A stretch of 64,000 nucleotides of DNA, taken from NCBI RefSeq assembly GCF_006539185.1, contig NZ_BJMN01000020.1, positions 1 to 64,000 on the forward strand, given 5' to 3'. The position numbers and the translations under genes are program-made. Origin of the DNA: Streptomyces gardneri (lineage in GTDB: Bacteria > Actinomycetota > Actinomycetes > Streptomycetales > Streptomycetaceae). The notes beneath the pieces were generated by a model. It did no database searches. It worked only from the letters and a program-made list of their open reading frames with translations, and was not told the DNA's origin. The stretch's first letter is position 1. Each line of letters starts with the position of its first letter. Below, in pieces: positions 11,364-20,416 of this stretch.

Positions 11364-12152
11364 GTGCCGGACGTGCTGCACGCCGTGGAGAACGGCGTCT
11401 CCTGGATCACGCTCAACCGCCCTGAGGCGATGAACGCGGTCACCTGGGACCAGCGGGAACGGATCATCGACCTGCTGGCGTCGGCCTCCGCCGCCCCGGA
11501 GATCCGGGCGGTGGTCGTCACGGCGACGGGCCGGGGCTTCTGCGCGGGCGCGGACCTGCGGGGGTCGCCGTCCTCGTCGGGTGACCGGGTGGCCGGGGAC
11601 GTGGCCCGGATGATCCGGCTCGGGGCGCAGCGGTTCATCGGGGCCGTACTGGGCTGCGAGAAGCCGGTGATCGCGGCGGTGAACGGCACGGCGGCGGGCA
11701 TCGGGGCGCACCTCGCCTTCGCGTGCGACCTGGTGCTTGCGGCGGACTCGGCGCGTTTCATCGAGGTGTTCGTACGGCGGGGACTCGTCCCGGACGGCGG
11801 GGGCGCGTACCTCCTCCCCCGGCTGATCGGGCCGCAGCGGGCGAAGGAGCTGATGTTCTTCGGCGACGCGGTGCCGGCGGCGGAGGCGGAACGGTTGGGC
11901 CTGGTGAACCGGGTCGTCCCGGCGGAGACCCTGGAGAAGACGGCCCGCGAATGGGCCGAACGCCTGGCCCAGGGCCCGACGCGAGCCCTCGCCCTGACGA
12001 AGCAGCTGGTCAACGCCTCCCTGGACGTGGACCGCACGACGGCCTTCGCGACGGAGGCGACGGCCCAGGAGCTGAACATGGGGACGCGGGACGCGCAGGA
12101 GGGGGTGGCGAGCTTCGTGGAGCGGCGGGAGGCGCGGTACGAGGGGCGGTAG
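11364..12152 (+). CDS. Enoyl-CoA hydratase/isomerase (crotonase family)
   Basis: A 262-aa crotonase-fold enzyme that hydrates or isomerises enoyl-CoA esters. The first oxyanion-hole motif is GRGFCAGADL (about residues 54-63), and the second region has NGTAAGIGAHLAFACDL followed by RRGLVPDGGGAYLLPRLIG. The start is GTG 11364. Its ribosome-binding site AAGGAG overlaps the stop codon of the acyl-CoA synthetase, so the two are expressed together. The likely role is the hydration step in breakdown of the acid activated by its neighbour. Confidence 0.88.
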   Translation: MPDVLHAVENGVSWITLNRPEAMNAVTWDQRERIIDLLASASAAPEIRAVVVTATGRGFCAGADLRGSPSSSGDRVAGDVARMIRLGAQRFIGAVLGCEKPVIAAVNGTAAGIGAHLAFACDLVLAADSARFIEVFVRRGLVPDGGGAYLLPRLIGPQRAKELMFFGDAVPAAEAERLGLVNRVVPAETLEKTAREWAERLAQGPTRALALTKQLVNASLDVDRTTAFATEATAQELNMGTRDAQEGVASFVERREARYEGR

Positions 12153-12224
12153 CGGAGGCTGTCGTACCGGAGCCATATGGTGTGTCGCGCATATGCCACA
12201 CACTGCCGCTCCGGGGGGAACGGA

Positions 12225-15200
12225 ATGCCCAACTCCGCGCGCTCGCGCCAAAGATCCCGCAGGTCTCGAAGATCCCTTCTTCTCGTTCCCGCGCTTCTCA
12301 CTGCTCTGCTGAGCCCGATGCTGCCGGCGGGGGTGGCGGTGGCCGCCACGCCGGCTGCCACCGCGAGCACGGCTCCCGCGCCGGAAACGGAACCGGCTAC
12401 GGAACCTTCGTCCACGTCGACGGAACCGGAACCGGAACCTTCGTCGACGTCGACGGAACCGACCCCGGACCCGACACCGACCCCGGACCCGACTCCGACA
12501 CCGGACCCGACCCCGGACCCGACCCCGGAACCGACCCCGACCCCGACCCCGACGGTCGACCCGGCGCCCACCCCCACCACGGCCCCCACCATCGACAACT
12601 GCCCCGCCCTGCCGCTCGCCCCCTTCGGCGACTCGGGCGACGCGGCCAGGACGGTGTCCGTGCCCGCCCCCGGCTCCGTCTGTTTCACGGTGACGGTGGA
12701 GCGGCCGGGACCGCACAAGGTGCGGGGCACCGGAAGCCTGACCGCCACGTTCTCCTCCGGCGGAACGCCCGTGTGCCCCACGGCCGGGATCGACTTCAAT
12801 CCCTGCCACCTGGCCGTCGGCACGTACCGGCTCGACATCGGCAACCACGCGGGGGGCTACACGGGTGAGACGCGGATCGCGGTCTTCCCGTTGATGCCGG
12901 GCCCGGGCTGTACCGGCCCCGTCAGCACCGACATCGGCGCACCACCGACGACCGGCACCCTCTCCGACCCCCTTGGCCTCATCTGCCACTCCTTCACAGC
13001 CGAGCAGGGCGCCTTGGTCAAGGCACAGCTCCAAGGCGTCTCCGGGTACGCCACGTTCACCGGGTGGATCACCGACGACACGGGCAAGCGCCTCTGCAGC
13101 GTCGGCTACGCCTGCGTGCTGCCCGCCGGGACCGGCGGCTACCGCGTCCTTTCGGACGTCAGCGTCGGCGGCTCCTCCGGCCCCCTCACGTACAGCGTGC
13201 AGATCCGACGCCTCTCCGATCCCGCCGGGTGCGCGGTGGCGTCCGTGACGCCGTACGGCTCCGGTCCCGCCGACGCCGTGTCTCCTGTCCCGTGCAGGAC
13301 GTTCACGCCGACCACCTCCGGCGCGTACGAGATCTGGGCCTACGACGCGGACGGCATCTCCCAGCGCGTCGAGATGTACGGAGCGACCGGACAGGTCTGC
13401 GACTACGAGTGCCGGCTCACCGCGGGCGTCACCTACACCCTCATCGGCGGCGACCCTCTGCGCATCACCGACCCGCGGTCCTCGCAGGGCTGCTCGGACT
13501 CGGTGTTCGCCCAGCCGCAGCGGTACACCCTCGCTGAGCCTGGCGAGATCGACTGCGTGAACCTGGCGGCCCCCCAGGGCGCCCAGCTGGCCCTCATGAC
13601 GAGTTCGTCCGCATACGCCGGCGCGCGGATGGACGTCACGGTGCGGGACGCGACCGGCGCGTCGATCTGCTGGAGCCTTCCCGCCGTGGGCACCTGCGCC
13701 CTCAGCGGCACCGCCCCGTACCGCGCGCTGGTGACGGGCAGAAGCACCTCGTTCACCGGTTCGTACGGGCTCGTCGTGCACCGCACGGACGTGTCGAGCG
13801 CCTGCCGGACCTTCCCCGCGGGCGGCTTCGGCGCCGACTCGGCCCAGGTGAAGGCGACCGTCGAGGCCGACGCTTTCGCCGACTGCCTGAAGATTCCGGC
13901 GGACACCCACACGAGCCGCGAACTCCTGGAGATCACGAACGCGACCGGCTACAGCTCCCTCGACGTGGCCGTCGTCGACGAGAAGGGCCGTCGGGTCTGT
14001 GACGCGGACGAGGGCGACTTCACCTTGGTGAGCTGCTCCCTGACGCCCGGGCTCTCGCACACGGTGCTCCTCCGTAGCGCCGGCTCCCCCTCCGAGCACA
14101 CGCTCACCCGCCGGGACGTCACCGCCACCGCGCGCGGCTGCGTCACGACCCCCGCCACAGCGGTCGGCCGTCCGTCGGCCGCCGGCCTCTCCGCCGTGTC
14201 CGGCCGGCTCGTCTGCCACCGGGTGACCACCGCCGACGCCCGGGACACCCTGCACCTGAACGCCCGCGCCACGCCGTACCCCTCCGCCTTTGCCCTCGGC
14301 GTGTACCGGCCGGGCGGTGCGGATGCCTGTGCCGACCCGTTCAACGGCTGTGCCGTCACCGGGTCCACCGGCTACCAGGTGATCGTGGAGGTCGAGAGGG
14401 ACGCGACCGCCACCCCCGCCTACCGCCTCGACGCACTCCGGATCGGCACCGCCGCCGGGCCCGCGCCCGAGTGCGCCAAGGTCCCCAACGTGAGCTACGG
14501 CTTCGGGCCGCTCGTCGCCACCCTGTCCGAGCAGAAGACCGCGATCTGTGCCGTGCTCCCGACGATGTCGGGCGACCGCTTCGTCATGCCGCAGACGTCC
14601 GGTGCCACCCTTTCGGGCACGCCGACCCCCAGGCTGTACACACTGGCGGACCGCCAGGACGGCTGTACGGAGCGGTACTACTACGGGCGCTACGAGTGCG
14701 AGGTTCCGCCGACGGAGGACGAGTGGTACCCGGTGTCCCGGCCGACCGTCCTCCTGATCGGCATGCCGTCGAGGCCTACCACGTCCTCCGTGCCGGTATC
14801 GGCGAAGTTCTCCTGCATGCACTCGCCCTGCGGCAGCGACGCCCGGACCATCGGCACCGTCACCCCCGGCACCGTCGGCGCCGGGAAGATCACCATGAAG
14901 GTCACCGGCACCGCCCTGCACGAGAAGGACGTCGTCGAGCTCACCTCCGGCTCCTACCGCGCCCGCTCGACGACGGTCTCCGTCGCGACCGACCGCCGGA
15001 GCATGGTGGTCGCCCTCGACCTGACGAGCGCCCCGCGCACGAAGCTCTACGCGACCGTGGTCACGCACGACGCCGAGAGGTTCGCGCGCGGCCAGATCAC
15101 CGTCATCGCCCCGCTCCGCGTCACCGCCGCCCCCAAGGTCACCGGCACGGTCGTCGTCGGCGGCAAGGTGACGGCGACGAGCGGCTCGTGGACGCCGACG

Positions 15201-15653
15201 GCCGACACGTACGCGTACCAGTGGCGGGCCAACGGCGTGATCATCGCGGGGGCCACGGCCTCCTCGTACACGCTTCCGTCGACGCTCCAGGGCAAGCAGC
15301 TGTCCGTCTCCGTGACCGCTCGCAAGGCGGGCCACCCGGCCGTGACCGCCGCCAGCGCGGCCACCATCGTCAAGGGCGTCGCCCCGAAGGCGACCAAGGC
15401 CCCCACCCTCACCGGCACCGTCAAGGTCGGCCGGACGCTGACCCTGAACCGGGGGACGTGGACGCCGGCGCCGAGCTCGTACGCGTATCAGTGGTACGCC
15501 AACGGGCGGGCGATCAGCGGTGCGACGAAGGCCTGGTTCACGCTGACCAGGGCGCAGCTCGGGACGAAGATCACCGTGCGGGTGACGGCCTACCGGACCG
15601 GTCACGTCTCCGGTGTCGCCTGGACCCGGGCGACCGCGGCGGTCGTCGGCTGA
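12225..15653 (+). CDS. Large secreted protein with Ig-like C-terminal repeats
   Basis: A 1142-aa exported protein of unknown function. An Arg-rich N-terminus and hydrophobic core ending in AVA form a signal peptide (about 1-38). A Thr/Pro/Glu/Asp-rich spacer of low complexity follows (nt 12372-12585). The long middle part has many paired cysteines and several copies of a beta-rich unit (PxxCxxTFxP, YxLxxxR). Two C-terminal repeats (nt about 15120-15645) contain YAYQW..NG..I.GAT and G.W.P patterns, as in bacterial Ig-like surface domains. ATG 12225 follows GGGGGGAA; the signal peptide fits this start. It probably acts outside the cell or at the wall. A strong terminator follows. Confidence 0.8.
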   Translation: MPNSARSRQRSRRSRRSLLLVPALLTALLSPMLPAGVAVAATPAATASTAPAPETEPATEPSSTSTEPEPEPSSTSTEPTPDPTPTPDPTPTPDPTPDPTPEPTPTPTPTVDPAPTPTTAPTIDNCPALPLAPFGDSGDAARTVSVPAPGSVCFTVTVERPGPHKVRGTGSLTATFSSGGTPVCPTAGIDFNPCHLAVGTYRLDIGNHAGGYTGETRIAVFPLMPGPGCTGPVSTDIGAPPTTGTLSDPLGLICHSFTAEQGALVKAQLQGVSGYATFTGWITDDTGKRLCSVGYACVLPAGTGGYRVLSDVSVGGSSGPLTYSVQIRRLSDPAGCAVASVTPYGSGPADAVSPVPCRTFTPTTSGAYEIWAYDADGISQRVEMYGATGQVCDYECRLTAGVTYTLIGGDPLRITDPRSSQGCSDSVFAQPQRYTLAEPGEIDCVNLAAPQGAQLALMTSSSAYAGARMDVTVRDATGASICWSLPAVGTCALSGTAPYRALVTGRSTSFTGSYGLVVHRTDVSSACRTFPAGGFGADSAQVKATVEADAFADCLKIPADTHTSRELLEITNATGYSSLDVAVVDEKGRRVCDADEGDFTLVSCSLTPGLSHTVLLRSAGSPSEHTLTRRDVTATARGCVTTPATAVGRPSAAGLSAVSGRLVCHRVTTADARDTLHLNARATPYPSAFALGVYRPGGADACADPFNGCAVTGSTGYQVIVEVERDATATPAYRLDALRIGTAAGPAPECAKVPNVSYGFGPLVATLSEQKTAICAVLPTMSGDRFVMPQTSGATLSGTPTPRLYTLADRQDGCTERYYYGRYECEVPPTEDEWYPVSRPTVLLIGMPSRPTTSSVPVSAKFSCMHSPCGSDARTIGTVTPGTVGAGKITMKVTGTALHEKDVVELTSGSYRARSTTVSVATDRRSMVVALDLTSAPRTKLYATVVTHDAERFARGQITVIAPLRVTAAPKVTGTVVVGGKVTATSGSWTPTADTYAYQWRANGVIIAGATASSYTLPSTLQGKQLSVSVTARKAGHPAVTAASAATIVKGVAPKATKAPTLTGTVKVGRTLTLNRGTWTPAPSSYAYQWYANGRAISGATKAWFTLTRAQLGTKITVRVTAYRTGHVSGVAWTRATAAVVG

Positions 15654-15674
15654 TCCTCGCGAGGCACGAGTGAA

Positions 15675-15720
15675 GGAAGCCCCTCGGGGCGGCGGACGAC
15701 CGTCGCCCCGAGGGGCTTCC
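15675..15720 (+). terminator. Rho-independent-type terminator
   Basis: A perfect 17-bp stem (15675-15691 with 15704-15720) and 12-nt loop, directly after the large secreted-protein gene. It ends only 3 nt before operator site C, so it insulates the flavin reductase from upstream transcription. Confidence 0.9.
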
Positions 15721-15723
15721 TAT

Positions 15724-15738
15724 CTGACGAACCGTCAG
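15724..15738. promoter_or_regulatory. Shared palindromic operator, site C
   Basis: CTGACGAACCGTCAG, a perfect 6-3-6 palindrome ending 5 nt before ATG 15744. A bound protein would cover the transcript start and start codon of the flavin reductase gene. Confidence 0.7.
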
Positions 15739-15743
15739 CTTCA

Positions 15744-16358
15744 ATGGACGGTGTGATGGGACACGCCGGGATGGCGGCCACCGCCGTCCGACACCTGAGA
15801 GCGGCCGGTTCGCCGACGGCCGTCGATCCACTGCCACGGCCGGTACTGCGCGCGGTACGGGAGGACGAGCGACCGCCCGTCGACCCGGCCGAATTCCGCC
15901 GCGTCCTCGGTCACTTCGCGAGCGGGGTCACGATCGTGACCGCCCTCGACGCGGAAGGGCCGGCCGGGTTCGCCTGCCAGTCCTTCGCCTCGCTCTCCCT
16001 CGACCCGCCCCTGGTCGCCTTCATGGTCGCCCGTACGTCGACGACCTGGCCCCGGATCGCCGACGCCGGCACCTTCTGCGTCAACATCCTGGGGGCCGGG
16101 CAGGGCGAGCTGTGCCGGTCGTTCGCGGTGAGCGGGGCCGACAAGTTCGCGGGGGTGGAGTGGGACCCCGCCCCGGCCACCGGCTCACCGCGCCTGGCCC
16201 ACTCGCCCGCCTGGATCGACTGCACGATCACCGCCGTCCACACCGGCGGCGACCATCTGATCGTGGTCGGACGGGTCGAGTCGCTCGGCGCGGCGGAGGA
16301 CGGGGACGGGGCGCCGCTGCTGTTCCATCGGGGGCGGTTCGGGCGGTTCAGCTCCTAG
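15744..16358 (+). CDS. Flavin reductase-like FMN-binding protein (HsaB/HpaC type)
   Basis: About 204 aa. Residues FRRVLGHFASGVTIVTA and FACQSFASLSLDPPLVAFMV are typical of short-chain flavin reductases that use NAD(P)H to supply reduced flavin to a two-component monooxygenase. The ending GDHLIVVGRVESLG..LLFHRGRFGRF also fits. No two-component oxygenase is in the window, so its partner is elsewhere. The start could be ATG 15744, 15756 or 15771; the family-conserved part begins near EDERPPVDPAEF, so none can be excluded. Operator C overlaps its promoter. Confidence 0.85.
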   Translation: MDGVMGHAGMAATAVRHLRAAGSPTAVDPLPRPVLRAVREDERPPVDPAEFRRVLGHFASGVTIVTALDAEGPAGFACQSFASLSLDPPLVAFMVARTSTTWPRIADAGTFCVNILGAGQGELCRSFAVSGADKFAGVEWDPAPATGSPRLAHSPAWIDCTITAVHTGGDHLIVVGRVESLGAAEDGDGAPLLFHRGRFGRFSS

Positions 16359-16365
16359 CCGGCTC

Positions 16366-16866
16366 CTAGCCCTGCGCGTACAGGACCATCCCGCCCACCA
16401 TGAAGACGCTCACCACCGCGAGCGTGCCCCACAGCAGCAGGGAGACGAAGTAGCCCTGCCTCGCCCGCCGGGTGAGCAGCGCCGCCACCGCCAGGACCGT
16501 CCAGCCCGCGATCCATCCCCGCACGCCCGCGAGCGGTGCGAGGAGGGCGCCGGCGAGGCCCGCCAGGGAGAGCTGCCACCAGAGCGGGTCGCGGCCTGAC
16601 TTCCGCCCGAGGTCCTCGCCCAGCAGGATCACCGGCAGGACCAGTACGGCCGAGACCGCGAACGCTGCCAGTACGCCGAACACCGCGAAGAACGGGAGCA
16701 GCAGCAGGAACAGGCCACCTCCGCCGGTGTCCTCCCCCGGCTCCGGCTCCGTGGACAGGCCCACCGTCATCAGCGCCGCCAGGGCCACCCCGGCCTCCAG
16801 GCACAGGGCCAGCGTCGAGACCCGCAGCATCCGGGCGTGCGTGCGCCCCATGTCAGGACCGCTCAT
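16366..16866 (-). CDS. Small integral membrane protein of unknown function
   Basis: A 166-aa protein with about four hydrophobic segments (around residues 17-36, 50-80, 98-130 and 140-162) and an acidic Gly-rich loop (TEPEPGEDTGGGG). No family was recognised. ATG 16866 or 16851 could be the start. It lies 23 nt downstream of the MFS gene at 16890 on the same strand, and may be cotranscribed with it. Its 3' end converges on the flavin reductase gene with a 7-nt gap. Confidence 0.65.
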   Translation of the reverse strand: MSGPDMGRTHARMLRVSTLALCLEAGVALAALMTVGLSTEPEPGEDTGGGGLFLLLLPFFAVFGVLAAFAVSAVLVLPVILLGEDLGRKSGRDPLWWQLSLAGLAGALLAPLAGVRGWIAGWTVLAVAALLTRRARQGYFVSLLLWGTLAVVSVFMVGGMVLYAQG

Positions 16867-16889
16867 CGGCGATCACCCCCTGGCGATCA

Positions 16890-18200
16890 TCATGCTCCCG
16901 CCAGGGTCAGCGCCTCCGTCCGGGGCCGGCGGATGACCAGGGCCATCAGCGCCGCCGCCGCGCACAGCGCGCCGGAGGCGTACCAGACGACGTCGTACGA
17001 GCCGAAGACGTCCCGGGCGACACCGCCTCCGAAGGCGACGAGGGCCGCGCCGACCTGGTGGGAGGCGAGGACCCAGCCGAAGACGATCGCCGAGTCCTCG
17101 CCGTAGTGCTCGCGGCAGAGGGCGATCGTCGGCGGGACCGTGGCCACCCAGTCCAGGCCGTAGAAGACGATGAAGAACAGCATCGGCGGGTGCACGCTGG
17201 GCGCGAGCAGCATCGGCAGGAAGAGGAGCGAGACACCGCGCAGCGCGTAGTAGACCGCGAGGAGCCGGCGGGCCTCGAAGCGGTCGGTGAACCAGCCGGA
17301 GGCGATCGTGCCGACGACATCGAAGACTCCGATGACCGCGAGCAGTCCGGCCGCCGCCGTCACCGGCATCCCGTGGTCGTGGGCCGCCGGTACGAAGTGG
17401 GTCTTCACCAGGCCGTTCGTGGACGCGCCGCAGATCGCGAAGGTGCCGGCGAGCAGCCAGAAGGGGCCGGTGCGGGCCGCCTTGAACAGGACGGTGACGG
17501 CCCGGCGCGCGGCGCCCGTGACGGGGGCGGGCTTCTCGGTGTACTCCCCGCCGTACGGGGCGAGGCCCGTGTCCGCCGGGTGGTCGCGGAGCAGGAGCCA
17601 CACGAAGGGGACGACCGCGAGCGCCGCCAGGGCGACGGTGACGGCGGCGGGGCGCCAGCCGTGGTGCTCGACCAGCCAGGAGAGCAGCGGCAGGAAGACG
17701 AGCTGCCCGGAGGCGCCGGCGGCGGTGAGGATGCCGGTGACGAGGCCGCGGCGGGCGACGAACCAGCGGTTGGTGACGGTCGCGGCGAAGGCGAGCGCCA
17801 TCGAGCCGCTGCCGAGGCCGACGAGCACGCCCCAGTAGAGGACGAGCTGCCAGGCGGCCGTCATCCACACGGTGAGGACGGAGCCGACGGCGATGACCGT
17901 CAGCGCGAGGGCGACGACCCGGCGGATGCCGAAGCGGTCCATGAGCGCGGCGGCGAAGGGAGCCGTGAGCCCGTAGAGGGCGAGGTTCACCGAGACGGCG
18001 AAGCCGATCGTGCCGCGCGACCAGTCGAACTCCCGGTGCAGCGGCTCGATCAGCAGGCCCGGCAGGGAGGCGAAGGCCGCCGCGCCGATGATCGTGACGA
18101 AGGTGACCGCCGCGACGAACCAGGCGCGGTGGACGCGGGGATCGCGGGGCGTACGGCGAGCGGGGGGCGCGGGAGCGGGGCTCTCGGTTGTCTGGGCCAT
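16890..18200 (-). CDS. MFS transporter, oxalate/formate-antiporter-like
   Basis: A 436-aa transporter with about 12 hydrophobic segments. The features REFDWSRGTIGFAVSVNLALYGL, MDRFGIRRV and GRE-type loops resemble the monocarboxylate/oxalate-formate antiporter group of MFS proteins. It probably moves an organic anion; the substrate is unknown. ATG 18200 was chosen because the sequence upstream is non-coding in character and the first membrane segment starts about 30 residues in. It could supply or remove acids used by the surrounding CoA-dependent pathway, but it carries no shared operator. Confidence 0.82.
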   Translation of the reverse strand: MAQTTESPAPAPPARRTPRDPRVHRAWFVAAVTFVTIIGAAAFASLPGLLIEPLHREFDWSRGTIGFAVSVNLALYGLTAPFAAALMDRFGIRRVVALALTVIAVGSVLTVWMTAAWQLVLYWGVLVGLGSGSMALAFAATVTNRWFVARRGLVTGILTAAGASGQLVFLPLLSWLVEHHGWRPAAVTVALAALAVVPFVWLLLRDHPADTGLAPYGGEYTEKPAPVTGAARRAVTVLFKAARTGPFWLLAGTFAICGASTNGLVKTHFVPAAHDHGMPVTAAAGLLAVIGVFDVVGTIASGWFTDRFEARRLLAVYYALRGVSLLFLPMLLAPSVHPPMLFFIVFYGLDWVATVPPTIALCREHYGEDSAIVFGWVLASHQVGAALVAFGGGVARDVFGSYDVVWYASGALCAAAALMALVIRRPRTEALTLAGA

Positions 18201-18327
18201 GCCACTGAGCTTCGCGTCCCTCCCCCACCTCCCACCATTGGCCTGAATGACATGTTTCCAAAGGATCGGGTCAGCGGGCACGGAGGGCGCAGCGGGGGCG
18301 AAGGAAGGGTCGAGCCGCCCGGCCCAG

Positions 18328-18403
18328 CTCAGAATCACCTCAAGTCCCTTGCCCCGCCTCACCCTTGGAAGGCACAGTCGGACCCACCATCTGACCAGTG
18401 GTT
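18328..18403 (+). repeat. Upstream region shared with the second lipoprotein copy
   Basis: Two blocks, CTCAAGTCCCTTGCCC (about 18339-18354) and ACCATCTGACCAGTGGTT (18386-18403), recur with few changes at 45495-45510 and 45546-45563 before the paralogous lipoprotein gene. This suggests a conserved promoter or operator. Confidence 0.75.
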
Positions 18404-18418
18404 TTGGGGGACACGAGC

Positions 18419-19075
18419 ATGAAGATCAAAGAGGGTTTCCTCTCCGCCTGTGCCGTCGCCGCGCTGCTCGCGGGCACCGCGGCCTGCACGTCCGGCACCG
18501 ACGAGCGCTCCGCCGCGGCCACGGCAGCGCTCAACGCCGCCTGCAAGAACGGCAGGTACGAGTGGTTCAACGTCGACAAGCGGGACGTCCTGACGAGCGT
18601 CGCCGAGAAGGAGACGCTCGGCAAGGGAGGCGGCGCGCTCACGCGCCGGCCGATGGTGCTCCACACGCCGCAGGTCACCGTCACCTTCGACAAGGGGACG
18701 CGGGCCGGCGCCGCCCAGTCGAAGGCCGCCCTGATCTCCCTGGGCGCCCGCATCGGGAAGACGGAGCAGACCGAAGGCATCGAGTTCGCGTTCGCCGACG
18801 TCAACCGGCCCTCGCCGGTGCCCGACAAGAACCGCACCGAGGTCCTCGGCGCGGGGACCTTCGTGGACTACTCCTGGGTGGAGCAGGTCACCGCCGACTT
18901 CCGGTACACCTGCGGCACCGACAGGCCGGTGGCGGGCCGGGCGACCAGCTGGACCATCGACGGATCGGGCGTCCTGGAGTGCTCCGAGTCGATCGCGGAG
19001 GCGAGCGAGCGCGATCCGGTCCGGCAGGCGGCCCTCCTGTCCTGCGGCCCCGACGCTCCGGCCTCCAAGGCCTGA
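18419..19075 (+). CDS. Putative secreted lipoprotein, copy 1 of a duplicated pair
   Basis: A 218-aa exported protein of unknown function. The signal peptide ends in a lipobox-like GTAAC, with Cys at residue 23. The mature part contains KNGRYEWFNV, RDVLTSVAEK and VTFDKGTRAG, and ends in SCGPDAPASKA. A clear paralogue lies at 45584-46270, with the same order of motifs and the identical C-terminal residues. The upstream DNA is also conserved between the two (18328-18355 and 18386-18403 here), so the promoter was copied with the gene. ATG 18419 follows GGGGGAC. It converges on an MFS gene, 3 nt away. Confidence 0.75.
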   Translation: MKIKEGFLSACAVAALLAGTAACTSGTDERSAAATAALNAACKNGRYEWFNVDKRDVLTSVAEKETLGKGGGALTRRPMVLHTPQVTVTFDKGTRAGAAQSKAALISLGARIGKTEQTEGIEFAFADVNRPSPVPDKNRTEVLGAGTFVDYSWVEQVTADFRYTCGTDRPVAGRATSWTIDGSGVLECSESIAEASERDPVRQAALLSCGPDAPASKA

Positions 19076-19078
19076 GCG

Positions 19079-20344
19079 CTACACCCGCGGCAGCCTCCTG
19101 ACCGGGCGTACGGCGAGCAGCGCCGTGACGACGAGTACGGCGATGCCCGCGCCCGTGAGCAGCACCTCCTCCGTGCCGACCGCCGCCGCCACCGGGCCCG
19201 AGAGGGTCCGGCCGACGCCCATCATCAGGAGCGAGCCGGCCACGTCGTACGCGTGCATCCGGTTGAGGGCCTCCTGCGGGACGTGGGTCTGGACGGCGGT
19301 GGACCACATGACCAGCCAGAAGGCGAAGGCCGCGCCTCCGATGAACTGACCCGCGCCGAGCAGCCCCACCGGGGCGCCCGTCCCGAGCAGGAGGAGGTTC
19401 ACGGGGAGGCCGAGGAGGGCCACCGCGCCCGCCGCGAGGGGGCGGCGGGGCCGCAGCCGGAGGGCGAGGAGGCCGCCGACGGCGCTGCCCGCGCCGTTGA
19501 TCGCCATGAGCACGCCGTACGTGGCTGAGCCGTGCTCTCCGGTGACCAGGCTCGCGGTGAGCGGCACCATCGGGCCCGCGACGGTCAGCCCGTACACGGT
19601 CCAGATGCAGATGACCCCCCACAGCCAGCTGCGTGAGCGGAACTCGCGCCAGCCGCCGGCGAGTTCGGCGCCGAGGGAGTCGCGGCGGGCCGTGTCGGAC
19701 GGGATGGGGACGAGCCGCATGAGGGCGAGACAGAGGGCGCTGACGGCGAAGGTCAGGCCGTTGACGGCGAAGGCCGCGCCGGCGTTCCACACGGCGACGA
19801 GCAGGCCCGCCGCGGCCGGTCCCGCCATGATCATGAGGGCCTCGACGACCCGCAGGACGGCGTTGGCGCGCTGCACGTCGGGGGCGATGCGCGGGATCGT
19901 GGAGGCGACCCCCGGCTGGAAGAGGGCGGCGCCCACGCCGCTGAGGACGGACAGGGTGTAGACGGCCCACAGGGGCGGGCTGCCGAGGGTGAAGGAGACG
20001 GCGAGGACGGCGGCGCCGGGGAGCCGGAGCAGGTCCGCGAGGATCATCATGCGGCGGGCGGTGAACCGGTCGGCGAGGACGCCGCCGAAGAGCACGAAGA
20101 GCGCGAAGGCGGCGGTCCAGCCGCCGAGCGCGAAGCCGACGGTGGAGCCGGGGTGACCGGCGCCGAGGAGTCCGGCGGCGTAGGCGACCGGGACCATGCC
20201 CTCGCCGAAGACGGCGACCGCGCGGGCGACGAAGAAGAGCCGGAAGTTACGGTTCCACAATGCGGGCGGCTCGGCCGGTGCAGAACCCGGGACGGGAATC
20301 CGTTCGGCGGCCTCAGACTTGTACGTGTTGTCCGTCACGGACAC
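19079..20344 (-). CDS. MFS transporter (MFS_3/enterobactin-exporter-like)
   Basis: A 421-aa protein with about 12 hydrophobic segments and the motifs GGVLADRFTARRMMI and FQPGVASTIPRIAP, as in EntS-like exporters. It probably exports a small molecule; the substrate is unknown. The start is GTG 20344 (a second GTG six nt downstream is possible). It is divergent from the GlxA/AraC-type regulator across about 70 bp, so that regulator may control it. It converges on the lipoprotein gene at its 3' end. Confidence 0.82.
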   Translation of the reverse strand: MSVTDNTYKSEAAERIPVPGSAPAEPPALWNRNFRLFFVARAVAVFGEGMVPVAYAAGLLGAGHPGSTVGFALGGWTAAFALFVLFGGVLADRFTARRMMILADLLRLPGAAVLAVSFTLGSPPLWAVYTLSVLSGVGAALFQPGVASTIPRIAPDVQRANAVLRVVEALMIMAGPAAAGLLVAVWNAGAAFAVNGLTFAVSALCLALMRLVPIPSDTARRDSLGAELAGGWREFRSRSWLWGVICIWTVYGLTVAGPMVPLTASLVTGEHGSATYGVLMAINGAGSAVGGLLALRLRPRRPLAAGAVALLGLPVNLLLLGTGAPVGLLGAGQFIGGAAFAFWLVMWSTAVQTHVPQEALNRMHAYDVAGSLLMMGVGRTLSGPVAAAVGTEEVLLTGAGIAVLVVTALLAVRPVRRLPRV

Positions 20345-20416
20345 GAAGAGGTATCAGCAACAGGTCTGGACCACCACCGAATTTCCCCCGCCCGCGCTTC
20401 GGAAGGAGCCCCCACC

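Noticed and set aside
12174..12200. Two CATATG sites before the large secreted-protein gene as an operator
   Set aside because: They do not form a consistent inverted or direct repeat with their flanks.
9096..15605. A 6.5-kb open frame on the minus strand (about 2170 codons)
   Set aside because: It lies opposite three well-supported genes, with composition and Arg/Gly/Asp bias typical of high-GC antisense frames, and no domain was recognised.
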